A stretch of DNA of 32,815 nt from CAZOVB01 sp964583095 (GTDB lineage: Bacteria > Planctomycetota > Phycisphaerae > SM23-33). The notes beneath the pieces were generated by a model. It worked only from the letters and a program-made list of their open reading frames with translations, had not been told where the DNA came from and did no database searches. The stretch spans positions 1-32,815 of the forward strand of contig CAZOVB010000050.1 of assembly GCA_964583095.1 (NCBI GenBank), written 5' to 3'. Of the stretch, positions 7,570-15,071 are shown piece by piece. The translations under genes and the position numbers were made by a program. Within the stretch, counting starts at the first letter, position 1. Each line of letters begins with the position of its first letter.

Positions 7570-8505
7570 TTATACGTTGCCGTAGGGGAAGGTCGGCAGG
7601 ACCTTGTAGGCCTTGATCAACTCCGCGATGCCCTCGGCCAGGGCTCTATTGGCCTTGAAGCCGGTGGACTCGATCTTCTCGTTGGACACGACGTAGTCGC
7701 GTTTGTCCGGGTCTTTGCCCAGTTCATACTCGGTGAAGTAGAAGTCCTGGACCTGCTCGGCGATGGCCTGGCAGAGCTCGTGCTTGGAGATGTTGGCTTC
7801 GGAGAGCCCGACGTTGTACGGCTGGCCGCACATTTCGTCGAAGTTGGCCAAGGCATGCACGAACGCGTCGGCTGCGTCACGCACGTGCAGGTAGTTCCGC
7901 TTGAAGTGGGACTCGAAGAGGACGATGAATCGGTCCCGCACAGCCCGCAGCACGAAATCATTGACCAGCAGGTCGGTTCGCATCCGGGGACTGGCGCCGA
8001 AGACGGTGGCCAGGCGAAGCGTTATGGCCTGTTTGGAGTCCAGGAGGATCTGCTCAATTTCCACCTTGAGCTTGCCGTAGAGGCTGATGGGGCGAAGCGG
8101 GGTCTGCTCGGTGCAGAACTTGCCCTTTTCACCGACGCCGTAGCCGCTGTTGGTGGTGGGGTACACGATCCGCTGCTGTTTGGACATGTGCTTGAGCATG
8201 TCCACGACGGCATCGCGGATGATGGTGGTAGCGCCGACGGGGTCGGCCTTGCACAATGGGGCGCCGGTGGTGCAGGCCAGGGGAAGCACGGCGTCAACTT
8301 TGCCCACCAGCGGAGCTACGACCTCCATGTTGCGACAATCGCCGCGGACCAGGTCGAACTTCGGATGGTTGCAGCAGTCCAGCAGCGAGTTCTGCCGGTA
8401 CATGAAACTGTCCAACGCGGTAACTTCGTGTCCCTCTGCCAGCAGGCGCGGCACGAGGATGGAACCGATGTAACCTGCGGCTCCGGTAACCAGAATCTTG
8501 GCCAT
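7570..8505 (-). CDS. NAD-dependent epimerase/dehydratase family protein (extended SDR), candidate NDP-heptose 4-oxidase/epimerase
   Basis: A 311-residue extended SDR with 'VTGAAGYIGS' (GxxGxxG) at residues 7-15, 'TTNSGYG' near 117-123 supplying the Ser/Thr, and Y143/K147 in 'SLYGKLK'. All catalytic parts are present. Its ATG at 8505 has GAAGGAG nine bases upstream; the frame continues to 8538 without a better site. The family acts on nucleotide sugars as 4-epimerases, 4,6-dehydratases or C4 oxidases. In the Campylobacter jejuni heptose loci an enzyme of this broad type (Cj1427) oxidises C4 of GDP-heptose; the same job here would supply the 4-keto substrate required by the downstream dehydratase and GDP-fucose-synthase homologue. 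That assignment is inference from context. It lies between a glycosyltransferase and the Nudix gene. Confidence 0.85.
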   Translation of the reverse strand: MAKILVTGAAGYIGSILVPRLLAEGHEVTALDSFMYRQNSLLDCCNHPKFDLVRGDCRNMEVVAPLVGKVDAVLPLACTTGAPLCKADPVGATTIIRDAVVDMLKHMSKQQRIVYPTTNSGYGVGEKGKFCTEQTPLRPISLYGKLKVEIEQILLDSKQAITLRLATVFGASPRMRTDLLVNDFVLRAVRDRFIVLFESHFKRNYLHVRDAADAFVHALANFDEMCGQPYNVGLSEANISKHELCQAIAEQVQDFYFTEYELGKDPDKRDYVVSNEKIESTGFKANRALAEGIAELIKAYKVLPTFPYGNV

Positions 8506-8563
8506 GTAAGACGCTCCTTCGGGTCTGACCATGCACAAGGGCCGTTCTTCCAGCCCTTTCGTG

Positions 8564-10093
8564 TTACAGCAATACGTGAATCCCGTCCGCGGGGACCCCT
8601 GCCCGGATCAGTCGGTCCCGCCAGTCTTCGGCGCCCAGGAACGTAGCGATGATCACCGGCAGTTGCGGGTCGATCAGCGGCTGGGGGTCTTCAAAAAGCT
8701 TGATCGCCTGCTCGATTTCCATGGGCAGATGCCGTGCGAGCAGGCTCAGCATGTCGATTGTCTCGGGCTCTCCGTAGACGGCCAGGCGATTATAGCCCTG
8801 CTGGGCGCACCACGCCAGAAGAAGCCATCCCTGGCGGAGGCGCCAGCGGTCATAGTCCAGGATCCGCGAGATGAAACGTCTTCCCGCTCGGCATTTTCGG
8901 AGGATCTCCCGGGACCGGGAGGCAGGCAGGGAGGGACGCGACGCCCGGGCGGCCAGTCGTTTGGCTCGCAGCCGGGCAGGTAGACGCCCCAGCGCCCAGA
9001 GCATGCAGCGGATGCGACAGGCGCGAGGCATTCGACGTCCGAACAAAGGTTCGGGCTGTTTCTGCTCCACTCGCCCCTGCTCGTCGTGGGGGGCGGTTCT
9101 GCGCAGGTGGATCCGTTTCCTTCCCAGCCGGAGGGTCTGAACCTGCGCCCGGGCAACGACATCCCGCCACCTCTGCTGCCAGGGCCCCGGGTCCAGCAAC
9201 CGGCAGAGCTGCTCATCGTCCAGGTCGTCTTCTTGGCGGAGTTTCTCAATCGCGGGGCAAATCTCGAAGGGTTCGGTTCGGCCTGTGGCGGGGAGGTTCA
9301 ATGCCCTTGCGGCGATCTGGAGTCCATCGTGGGGCCCGCAGAGATTGCCGTCGCCGGCCTGTCCGGGATGCCAGGTATGGTAGAGCCATTCGTCCTGGAC
9401 CCAGTGTTCCCGGGCACCGGCATTGACCAGACGCCAGGTCATCTCGTAGGGCCCGCAGATGAACCCCAGGTATTCGTCGTGCAGATCCGCGCCGCCGATG
9501 CGGATCAACTCGTCCCTGGCAGCGGCCATGCATGCCCCGTAATTGCGCGAATGGATCGGGTCGGCCCGGTCCAGCAGCCCCCCGGGCCTGGCGTCGACCC
9601 AGTTGATGCTTCCATAGCCCTCCACCTGTTCCAGGGGAGGATAGCAGAACGGATAGAACGTGGGGTCCAGGTTGCGGACTTCGTCCATGTGGACCACGCG
9701 GGTCGGGTCCTGCTCAAACGCGTTGAGCAAGGCCTGGACAAACGTGGGGCGGTACATCGCATCGCTGTCGCAGAAGGCTACGTATTTTCCCCGGGCCAGG
9801 GCGAGTCCCGCGTTGAAGAGCCAGTGCTTGTGGTAGGGCACGTCGGGCTCGGCCTCGAGCAGGGCCCAGGTGTCGATGAGGGGGTCTTCGGTCTCGGCGC
9901 GGGCCGGCTTTTCCTGCAGGGTGGCGGGGGTGTGATCGTAAAATTCCACCCAGATTACTTCGTAGCGGGACCGCTCAATGCTCTGGTTGGCCAGGTAGTC
10001 CAGGCTGTGGAAGCTCTCGCGGCAGTTCCAGTCCAGAAGGACAATGGAAATTTCCGGTCGGGGCTCGGGATCTCGTCGCCGCAGGAGTTTCAT
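8564..10093 (-). CDS. Family 2 glycosyltransferase with basic linker and C-terminal Rossmann-like domain
   Basis: A 509-residue protein. Residues about 13-275 form a GT-A domain: 'EISIVLLDWNCRESF', 'YHKHWLFNAGLALARG', the metal/nucleotide DSD at 109-111, 'NYGACM', and 'CGPYEMTWRLVNAG', with 'LYHTWHPG' at the end. Residues about 345-425 are strongly Arg-rich, including 'RACRIRCMLWALGRL', and may bind the membrane face. The last 80 residues ('RLAVYGEPETIDMLSLL' to 'AGVPADGIHVLL') look like a small alpha/beta domain of the kind attached to some methyltransferases and glycosyltransferases. It is clearly paralogous to the proteins at 15072-16232 and 18559-22005. It is translationally coupled to the gene before it by an ATGA overlap. 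It should transfer a sugar to a lipid- or glycan-linked acceptor; donor and linkage are unknown. Confidence 0.87.
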   Translation of the reverse strand: MKLLRRRDPEPRPEISIVLLDWNCRESFHSLDYLANQSIERSRYEVIWVEFYDHTPATLQEKPARAETEDPLIDTWALLEAEPDVPYHKHWLFNAGLALARGKYVAFCDSDAMYRPTFVQALLNAFEQDPTRVVHMDEVRNLDPTFYPFCYPPLEQVEGYGSINWVDARPGGLLDRADPIHSRNYGACMAAARDELIRIGGADLHDEYLGFICGPYEMTWRLVNAGAREHWVQDEWLYHTWHPGQAGDGNLCGPHDGLQIAARALNLPATGRTEPFEICPAIEKLRQEDDLDDEQLCRLLDPGPWQQRWRDVVARAQVQTLRLGRKRIHLRRTAPHDEQGRVEQKQPEPLFGRRMPRACRIRCMLWALGRLPARLRAKRLAARASRPSLPASRSREILRKCRAGRRFISRILDYDRWRLRQGWLLLAWCAQQGYNRLAVYGEPETIDMLSLLARHLPMEIEQAIKLFEDPQPLIDPQLPVIIATFLGAEDWRDRLIRAGVPADGIHVLL

Positions 10094-10827
10094 CCGGTTG
10101 CCTCGGCCTGGATATGAGCGGCCAGATACCGGGCCGTCAGGGCTCGCTGGCCCTCGCCGGAGAAGTAGGTGAGTTCGTCGGCAAAGTGCCGACTCTTCTG
10201 CGAGACACTGTCGGGCTGGGCTTTGCCGGCCTCGACGTGCAGATGTTCCAGGACGACATCTTCCAGGTATAGCTTTCGGGGCCAGCCGAGGGATTCGAGC
10301 TTGGTGAAAATGTCCAACAGATGGGTATCGACATAGTCCCGGACGTAGCGAGCGGGGATCAATGCAGGGATCATGTCGTAGGCCCTTCGGGAGAAGATCG
10401 GGAAGTTGGGGATGGCGTCGCGGCGAAACAGATCATTGCACCAGACCAGCGACACGCCGTCGGGGAATCTTCTCGAGGCCGACAGGATCTTCCTATCCCA
10501 TTCTCGCGTGCGAAAGGCAGCGTCGTCGTTGGTGAGCATGATGTATTCTCCGTCGGCGATCGTAATAGCCCGGCGGAGCATTCGGCCCATGGTGGTCCGG
10601 GGTCCCGTTGTCTGCAGGATGGCAAGGCGCGGTTCTTCCAGGAGGGGGCCTGAGGGGTCGTCATCGTCGAGGTACAGGACGATCTGGATCCGATCGGGGT
10701 CAGCTGCTGTGTCCAGCAGAGAGTCATACAAGCGCCGGACATCCCTGGCTCTTTCGCGTGTAGGCAGGATGATGGACAGATCCACCCCTTTGCGGCTCGA
10801 CTTGGCGTTGAGGCCTGCTGCGTTCAT
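10090..10827 (-). CDS. Glycosyltransferase, family 2-like (GT-A fold)
   Basis: A 245-residue cytoplasmic GT-A protein. 'LSIILPTRERARDV' opens the nucleotide-binding fold at residue 17, a run of four aspartates lies at 54-57 ('LYLDDDDPSG'), and 'GEYIMLTNDDAAF' places the likely metal motif around residues 100-102. The C-terminal part ('YLEDVVLEHLH') is typical of the acceptor side in such enzymes. The start chosen is the ATG at 10827; the frame continues upstream to 11046 but that extension is proline- and charge-rich and does not fit the fold. There is no strong Shine-Dalgarno site (GGGGGCGG is nearest). It is the first gene of the leftward operon and overlaps the next gene by four bases. It is not part of the three-member paralogue set with the LLDW signature. 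Confidence 0.8.
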   Translation of the reverse strand: MNAAGLNAKSSRKGVDLSIILPTRERARDVRRLYDSLLDTAADPDRIQIVLYLDDDDPSGPLLEEPRLAILQTTGPRTTMGRMLRRAITIADGEYIMLTNDDAAFRTREWDRKILSASRRFPDGVSLVWCNDLFRRDAIPNFPIFSRRAYDMIPALIPARYVRDYVDTHLLDIFTKLESLGWPRKLYLEDVVLEHLHVEAGKAQPDSVSQKSRHFADELTYFSGEGQRALTARYLAAHIQAEATG

Positions 10828-11018
10828 CGGATCCGCCCCCGGCTGTGTCGGCCCCCCTGGCTTTGAAGCGGGAAAATGAGGGGGTGATCCAGGTTCATGT
10901 TTATGTCTGCGGCGTCCATTCCAGTTGCATTTGCCTTTGTGCAGCGATCCGGTCCGGTGGATAGGGCGGCAAGCTCTCCCGTCCGGCAAGCCCACGGAGC
11001 ACCGGCCTGCCGGAGGGC

Positions 11019-11046
11019 ATTCTATCGGCCCGGGCGGGGGATACAA
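11019..11046 (-). promoter_or_regulatory. Candidate sigma70-type promoter for the leftward glycan operon
   Basis: On the minus strand, TTGTAT (11046-11041), a 16-base spacer and TAGAAT (11024-11019) would start transcription near 11012, about 185 bases before the first leftward gene. The -10 box matches five of six consensus bases and the -35 box three of six. The position is right for the divergent arrangement, but the match is moderate. Confidence 0.35.
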
Positions 11047-11112
11047 CCGGCAAATCCACCGGCCTGGGCTTTTGCTTTCCTATGCTGGGGGACAAAAAAG
11101 CCCCCGTCAGGA

Positions 11113-11141
11113 TTGACTTGCCCGGGCGGGGTTTCTACGAT
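11113..11141 (+). promoter_or_regulatory. Sigma70-type promoter for the rightward glycan operon
   Basis: TTGACT (11113-11118), an exact 17-base spacer and TACGAT (11136-11141) match the bacterial housekeeping consensus at five and four of six bases. Transcription would start near 11148 and leave an untranslated leader of about 280 bases before the E1 alpha gene. It is back-to-back with the weaker leftward promoter about 70 bases away, so the two arms could be co-regulated from this interval. Confidence 0.55.
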
Positions 11142-11147
11142 GATTTG

Positions 11148-11426
11148 CCGGCAACGACTGGGCAAAGCTGAGGGATTGTATCGGCTGAGTTGTTGCGGCG
11201 AATCCCGAAGGGATGTCGGACGCGACCACGTGAAAACCTACCGGCCTCTACCGGGCAGACCAAGGATGGTGTCGTGAGCAGATTGCTTGCAGGAGGTTGC
11301 GCCGTTGCATTGGCTGTTTTCGGGACTCCTCGCCCGGGCGGTCTGTGTCTCTGCCATCACGGACCCGGCTGCAACCCTCAGCAGGACACCCTCTTGTGAC
11401 CTGATCCACAGAACCCAGGAGCCCGA
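11148..11426 (+). other. Long structured-looking leader of the rightward operon
   Basis: About 280 bases between the predicted start of transcription and the E1 alpha gene. It holds a perfect 5-bp hairpin ATCCC-GAA-GGGAT near 11211, a pair of CTACCGG repeats near 11248-11265, other GC-rich inverted stretches, and a tiny possible reading frame (GTG at 11274 to the stop at 11399, 41 residues, preceded by AAGGA). I could not match it to a riboswitch class I know. There are no T-runs that would make a clear attenuator terminator. The AGGAG of the E1 alpha gene sits at its end. Confidence 0.35.
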
Positions 11427-12416
11427 ATGAGTCTCTCGGCCCAACAAAAGATTCAAATGCTGTATCAGTTGCTGCTGATCCATCGCGTGGAGAAGCACAT
11501 GGAGTCGATCTATCATCTCGACCAGATGAAGACGCCCATTCACCTGTGCATCGGACAGGAAGCCATCGCGGTGGGCATCTGCGCGTGCCTGGAGACGGAC
11601 GATTACATCCAAAGCAATCATCGCAGCCACGGTCACTACCTCGCCAAGGGGGGAGACCTGAAGAAGATGATCGCCGAACTCTATTGCCGCGAGACCGGGT
11701 GCTCGCGAGGCCGGGGCGGGTCGATGCACCTGGTGGACACCTCCGTGGGCCATCTTGGCAGTTCGAGTATTGTCGGAGGCGGGATTCCGATCGGCACGGG
11801 CCTGGCCCTTGCCTCGAAACTGGCCGGAGACAGAAAAGTCTCGGTGGTCTTTTTCGGTGACGGAGCTGCCGATGAGGGTACGCTGTACGAGAGCATCAAT
11901 TTCGCCGTACTCAAGCAGCTTCCTGTCATCTACGTCCTGGAAGACAACAGCTGGGCGGTCTGCTCGCATCGGAATTCCCGACAGGCCATGGAGAATATCT
12001 TCCTCCGGGCCAAGCCCGAGCATCTGGTGTCCAGTTCGATCGACGGAAATGACCTGATGGCTGTCTACAATGCCGGTCGCCAGGCCGTGCAGCGGGCCCG
12101 GGCGAAGCAGGGCCCGACGCTGATCGAATGCAAGACCTACCGCGTACGCGGCCATGCCGGAAGCTACTCCGACGCCCATCTGGGCTACCGCCCCCAGGAG
12201 GAAATCGCCTATTGGGAAGAGCAGCGCTGCCCCGTCAAGGCCTGGCGGGATCATCTGCTGGAGGACGAGACCCTCTCCCAGGAGGAACTGCGAGAGATGG
12301 AGCGGCGGGTCGATGCCGAGATTCGCGAAGCATTCGACTACGCCCAGAAGAGCCCCCTTCCCGCAGCCGAGGACCTGGGGTTATACCTCTATAAGGAGGC
12401 GGACAATGTCGGTTGA
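11427..12416 (+). CDS. Thiamine-diphosphate-dependent dehydrogenase E1, alpha subunit (PdhA/AcoA-like)
   Basis: A 329-residue protein of the 2-oxoacid dehydrogenase E1 alpha family, of normal length. The cofactor motif begins with GDG at residues 144-146 ('FFGDGAADEGTLYE') and ends at 'VLEDN' (residues 170-174) after the expected spacing of about 30; a more usual ending is xNN. 'NHRSHGHYLAKGGD' and 'RGRGGSMHL' supply diphosphate and substrate contacts. 'TYRVRGHAGSYSD' marks the C-terminal regulatory or substrate loop. It pairs with the beta subunit gene, which begins inside its last codons. No E2 acyltransferase or E3 dihydrolipoyl dehydrogenase gene is in the window, so a standard oxidative complex is unlikely to be encoded here. 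A role in decarboxylation or in transfer of a two-carbon unit onto a sugar is an inference from the glycan context. Confidence 0.88.
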   Translation: MSLSAQQKIQMLYQLLLIHRVEKHMESIYHLDQMKTPIHLCIGQEAIAVGICACLETDDYIQSNHRSHGHYLAKGGDLKKMIAELYCRETGCSRGRGGSMHLVDTSVGHLGSSSIVGGGIPIGTGLALASKLAGDRKVSVVFFGDGAADEGTLYESINFAVLKQLPVIYVLEDNSWAVCSHRNSRQAMENIFLRAKPEHLVSSSIDGNDLMAVYNAGRQAVQRARAKQGPTLIECKTYRVRGHAGSYSDAHLGYRPQEEIAYWEEQRCPVKAWRDHLLEDETLSQEELREMERRVDAEIREAFDYAQKSPLPAAEDLGLYLYKEADNVG

Positions 12417-13473
12417 CTCCAAACCCTCCCGATACGAGCCGTGGCTGAGCATCAAGGCCGACGAGGTTGAGATCGGTAGCAGCAACGATCAGCCTGGCCG
12501 ACGAATCCTGTCTTACGCCGAGGCGATCCGGGAAACCCTCGCCCAGGCGATGGAACTGGATGAGAGAGTCTTCGTGATGGGCCAGGACGTGGACGCTCCC
12601 ACGGCCATGTTCGGCTCCACCAAGGATCTGCACAAGCAGTTCGGGCCGGATCGCTGCTGGGATACTCCCCTGGCCGAGACGGCGCTGATGGGCATTGCGG
12701 TCGGAGCGGCCATGGGGGGCAGAAGGCCCGTCTACCTGCACAACCGTCCGGACTTCCTGCTGCTTTCCAGCGACCAGATCATCAACCATGCCTCGAAGTG
12801 GTATTACATGTTCGGCGGACAGGTCAACGTTCCGCTGGTGATCTGGGCGTGCATCGGTCGAGGCTGGGGCTCTGCGGCACAACATTCCCAGGCGCTGCAG
12901 GGGCTCTTCATGCACGTGCCGGGGCTCAAGCTGGTCATGCCCAGCTTTGCCGCCGATGCCAAGGGCCTGCTGGCCAGTGCCATCGCCGATCCCAACCCGG
13001 TGATGATCCTGGAGCATCGCTTCAACTTCAAAAACAAGGGCCCCGTGCCCGAGGAAATGTATCGCGTCCCCATCGGCAAGGGCCTGGTCCGCCGCGAGGG
13101 CCGGGACGTGACGATTATCACCATTTCGCATATGGTTCACGAGGCCCTGCGGGCAGCGGAGACTCTGACCCAGCACGGAGTGGAGGCCGAGGTAGTCGAC
13201 CTCCGAACGCTGCGCCCCCTGGATGAGGATCTGATTCTCGAATCCGCCGCCCGGACGGGCAGGATCGTCCTGGCCGACTGCGGCTGGAAGACCGGGGGCA
13301 TCACGGCCGAGATCGGCGCGCTGCTGGCCGAGAAGGGCCTGGAACATCTCAAGGCGCCTGTGCGGCGGGTGACGTGCCCGGATCTGCCCACCCCGGCCGG
13401 GTACACGCTGGAAGCGGCCTTCTACCCCGGCGAGTCCGACATCGTCTCAGCCGCCCTGGAGGTGGCCCAGTAG
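12406..13473 (+). CDS. Thiamine-diphosphate-dependent dehydrogenase E1, beta subunit (PdhB/AcoB-like)
   Basis: A 355-residue protein with the two domains of E1 beta subunits. Pyrimidine-binding domain: 'YAEAIRETLAQAMELDERVFVMGQDV', here cited as the segment at residues about 38-65, then 'DTPLAETALMGIAVGAAMGG'. Transketolase C-terminal domain: from 'RREGRDVTIITISHM' to the end, with 'EVVDLRTLRPLD'. The true start is the ATG at 12406, with AAGGAGG seven bases before it and 11 bases of overlap with the alpha gene; longer frames back to 12154 only shadow that gene. Alpha2-beta2 assembly is the rule in the family. Residues 1-35 are an unusual extension. The radical SAM gene follows 87 bases later in the same direction. 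Confidence 0.88.
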   Translation: MSVDSKPSRYEPWLSIKADEVEIGSSNDQPGRRILSYAEAIRETLAQAMELDERVFVMGQDVDAPTAMFGSTKDLHKQFGPDRCWDTPLAETALMGIAVGAAMGGRRPVYLHNRPDFLLLSSDQIINHASKWYYMFGGQVNVPLVIWACIGRGWGSAAQHSQALQGLFMHVPGLKLVMPSFAADAKGLLASAIADPNPVMILEHRFNFKNKGPVPEEMYRVPIGKGLVRREGRDVTIITISHMVHEALRAAETLTQHGVEAEVVDLRTLRPLDEDLILESAARTGRIVLADCGWKTGGITAEIGALLAEKGLEHLKAPVRRVTCPDLPTPAGYTLEAAFYPGESDIVSAALEVAQ

Positions 13474-13560
13474 GATGCCCGCGTCGGGGCGAAGGATGAA
13501 CAGGGCGCTTGTGCCGGCATCTCCGGGCCGGCCGCCCAAGCTCGAAAGGTAAATCGGCAG

Positions 13561-15033
13561 ATGCCGCAACCAGACGTTGTTATTGTAAAACCAGGAAGCC
13601 AGAAAAAGCTCTACGCCAATCTGAGCGACTTTCAATTGACCGCCATCGAGCCGCCCCTTTGGGGCGCGCTGACGGCGGGGTTCCTCCGCGAGAAAGGCTA
13701 CCGCGTCGAACTGCTCGATGCCGAGGTCGAGAACTGGTCCAGCGAGGAAACCGCCCGCCGGATTGCCCGGTGGGACCCGCTTCTGGCAGTGGTGAGTGTT
13801 TCCGGGTCCAATCCGTCGGCCTCGACCATGAACATGATCGGCGCCCATGAAATCCTCCAACACCATGAGCAGATCGCGCCCAGGAGCCGACGTCTGATCA
13901 TGGGGCTCCACCCGTCAGCCCTGCCGAAGCGCACGATGGAGGAAGAGCCGGTCGACTTCCTCTGTCAGGGAGAGGGCTTCCATACCCTGGGGCACCTGCT
14001 GGATGCCCTGCGGGCCGGAGATTCGCGAAGGGACATTCCGGGCCTGTGGTATCGCACGCAGGACGGCACGATCGCCTCCAACCCCCGGCCCGAGGTCTGG
14101 GAGGACCTGGACAGCCTCCCCTGGCCCGCCTGGGACATGCTGCCCATGGATAAGTACCGGGCCCACAACTGGCACTGTTTCGGCGACATCCGCCGCCGCA
14201 TGCCCTACGGGGTGATCTACACCAGCCTGGGCTGTCCGTTCCAGTGCTCCTTCTGCTGCATCAACAGCCTGTTTGGCGGCAAGCACCGGATCCGCTATCG
14301 CGACCCGGAGAAGGTGATCGACGAGATCGGCTTCATGATCGAGACCTACGGCATCCGGAACTTCAAACTGATCGACGAAATGTTCGTGCTCAAGCGGGAT
14401 CATGTGGTTCGGTTCTGCGACAGCATCATCGAACGAGGCTATGACGTGAACATCTGGGCTTACGCCCGGGTCAACACCGTCAACCGGGAACTGCTTGCGA
14501 AGATGAAGGCCGCCGGCATCGAGTGGGTGGCCTATGGCTTTGAATCCGGCTCCAAGCGCGTGCTGGCCGACGTCACCAAGGGCTACGACCTGGACAAGGT
14601 CATGGAAGTGGTGGACATGACCTACGATGAGGGCCTGCACATCTGTGCGAACTTCATCTTCGGGCTTCCCGAGGATGATTTCGACTCCATGCAGGCGACG
14701 CTGAACCTGGCGACGGAAATCAACGCCGAGTGGGCCAATCTCTACTCGACCATGGCGTACCCCGGTTCAGCCCTGTACGATCAGGCGCGTAAGGAAGGTT
14801 GGCCCCTGCCGGAAAGCTGGTCCGGCTACAGCCAGTACAGTTACGAGTGCAAGCCCCTGCCGACGAAGCACCTCAGCGGTGGGCAGGTCCTGAGCTTCCG
14901 TGACTACGCCTTCGATGCGTATCATCGGAACCCGAGATACCTGAACATGCTGGAAGGGAAGTTCGGCATCGAAGCCGCCGACTACATGCGGGAGATTACG
15001 AAGCATTCCCTCAAGCGGAAATACGCACAGTGA
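13561..15033 (+). CDS. B12-binding-domain radical SAM protein
   Basis: A 490-residue protein. Residues 1 to about 170 form an alpha/beta cobalamin-binding-like domain ('PDVVIVKPGSQKKLYAN', 'PPLWGALTAGFLREKGYRV', 'CQGEGFHTLGHLLD'). The radical SAM domain follows with the [4Fe-4S] ligands C225, C229 and C232 in 'SLGCPFQCSFC', then 'IDEMFVLKRDHVVRFC' and 'GFESGSKRVL', typical of the class that includes BchE, methylthiotransferase-like and B12 methyltransferases. Members often methylate unactivated carbons or rearrange ring systems. In this operon, between the E1 subunits and a glycosyltransferase, the substrate may be a nucleotide sugar, a glycan or a lipid carrier. No SPASM cluster is obvious in the C-terminal 90 residues. 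Function beyond the superfamily is unknown. Confidence 0.9.
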   Translation: MPQPDVVIVKPGSQKKLYANLSDFQLTAIEPPLWGALTAGFLREKGYRVELLDAEVENWSSEETARRIARWDPLLAVVSVSGSNPSASTMNMIGAHEILQHHEQIAPRSRRLIMGLHPSALPKRTMEEEPVDFLCQGEGFHTLGHLLDALRAGDSRRDIPGLWYRTQDGTIASNPRPEVWEDLDSLPWPAWDMLPMDKYRAHNWHCFGDIRRRMPYGVIYTSLGCPFQCSFCCINSLFGGKHRIRYRDPEKVIDEIGFMIETYGIRNFKLIDEMFVLKRDHVVRFCDSIIERGYDVNIWAYARVNTVNRELLAKMKAAGIEWVAYGFESGSKRVLADVTKGYDLDKVMEVVDMTYDEGLHICANFIFGLPEDDFDSMQATLNLATEINAEWANLYSTMAYPGSALYDQARKEGWPLPESWSGYSQYSYECKPLPTKHLSGGQVLSFRDYAFDAYHRNPRYLNMLEGKFGIEAADYMREITKHSLKRKYAQ

Positions 15034-15071
15034 CGTCCGCTGCGCACGGGTCGAAGCGGTGATCTCAGACC

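Noticed and set aside
7105..8646. 513-codon plus-strand frame opposite the epimerase and Nudix genes
   Set aside because: Shadow frame. Complete Nudix and SDR motifs on the minus strand account for the sequence.
11141..11300. c-di-GMP (GEMM-I) riboswitch in the rightward leader, suggested by GGGCAAAGC and GGACGCGACC
   Set aside because: The conserved GGGACGCAAAGCC core and the required pairings are not present, so I only call a structured leader.
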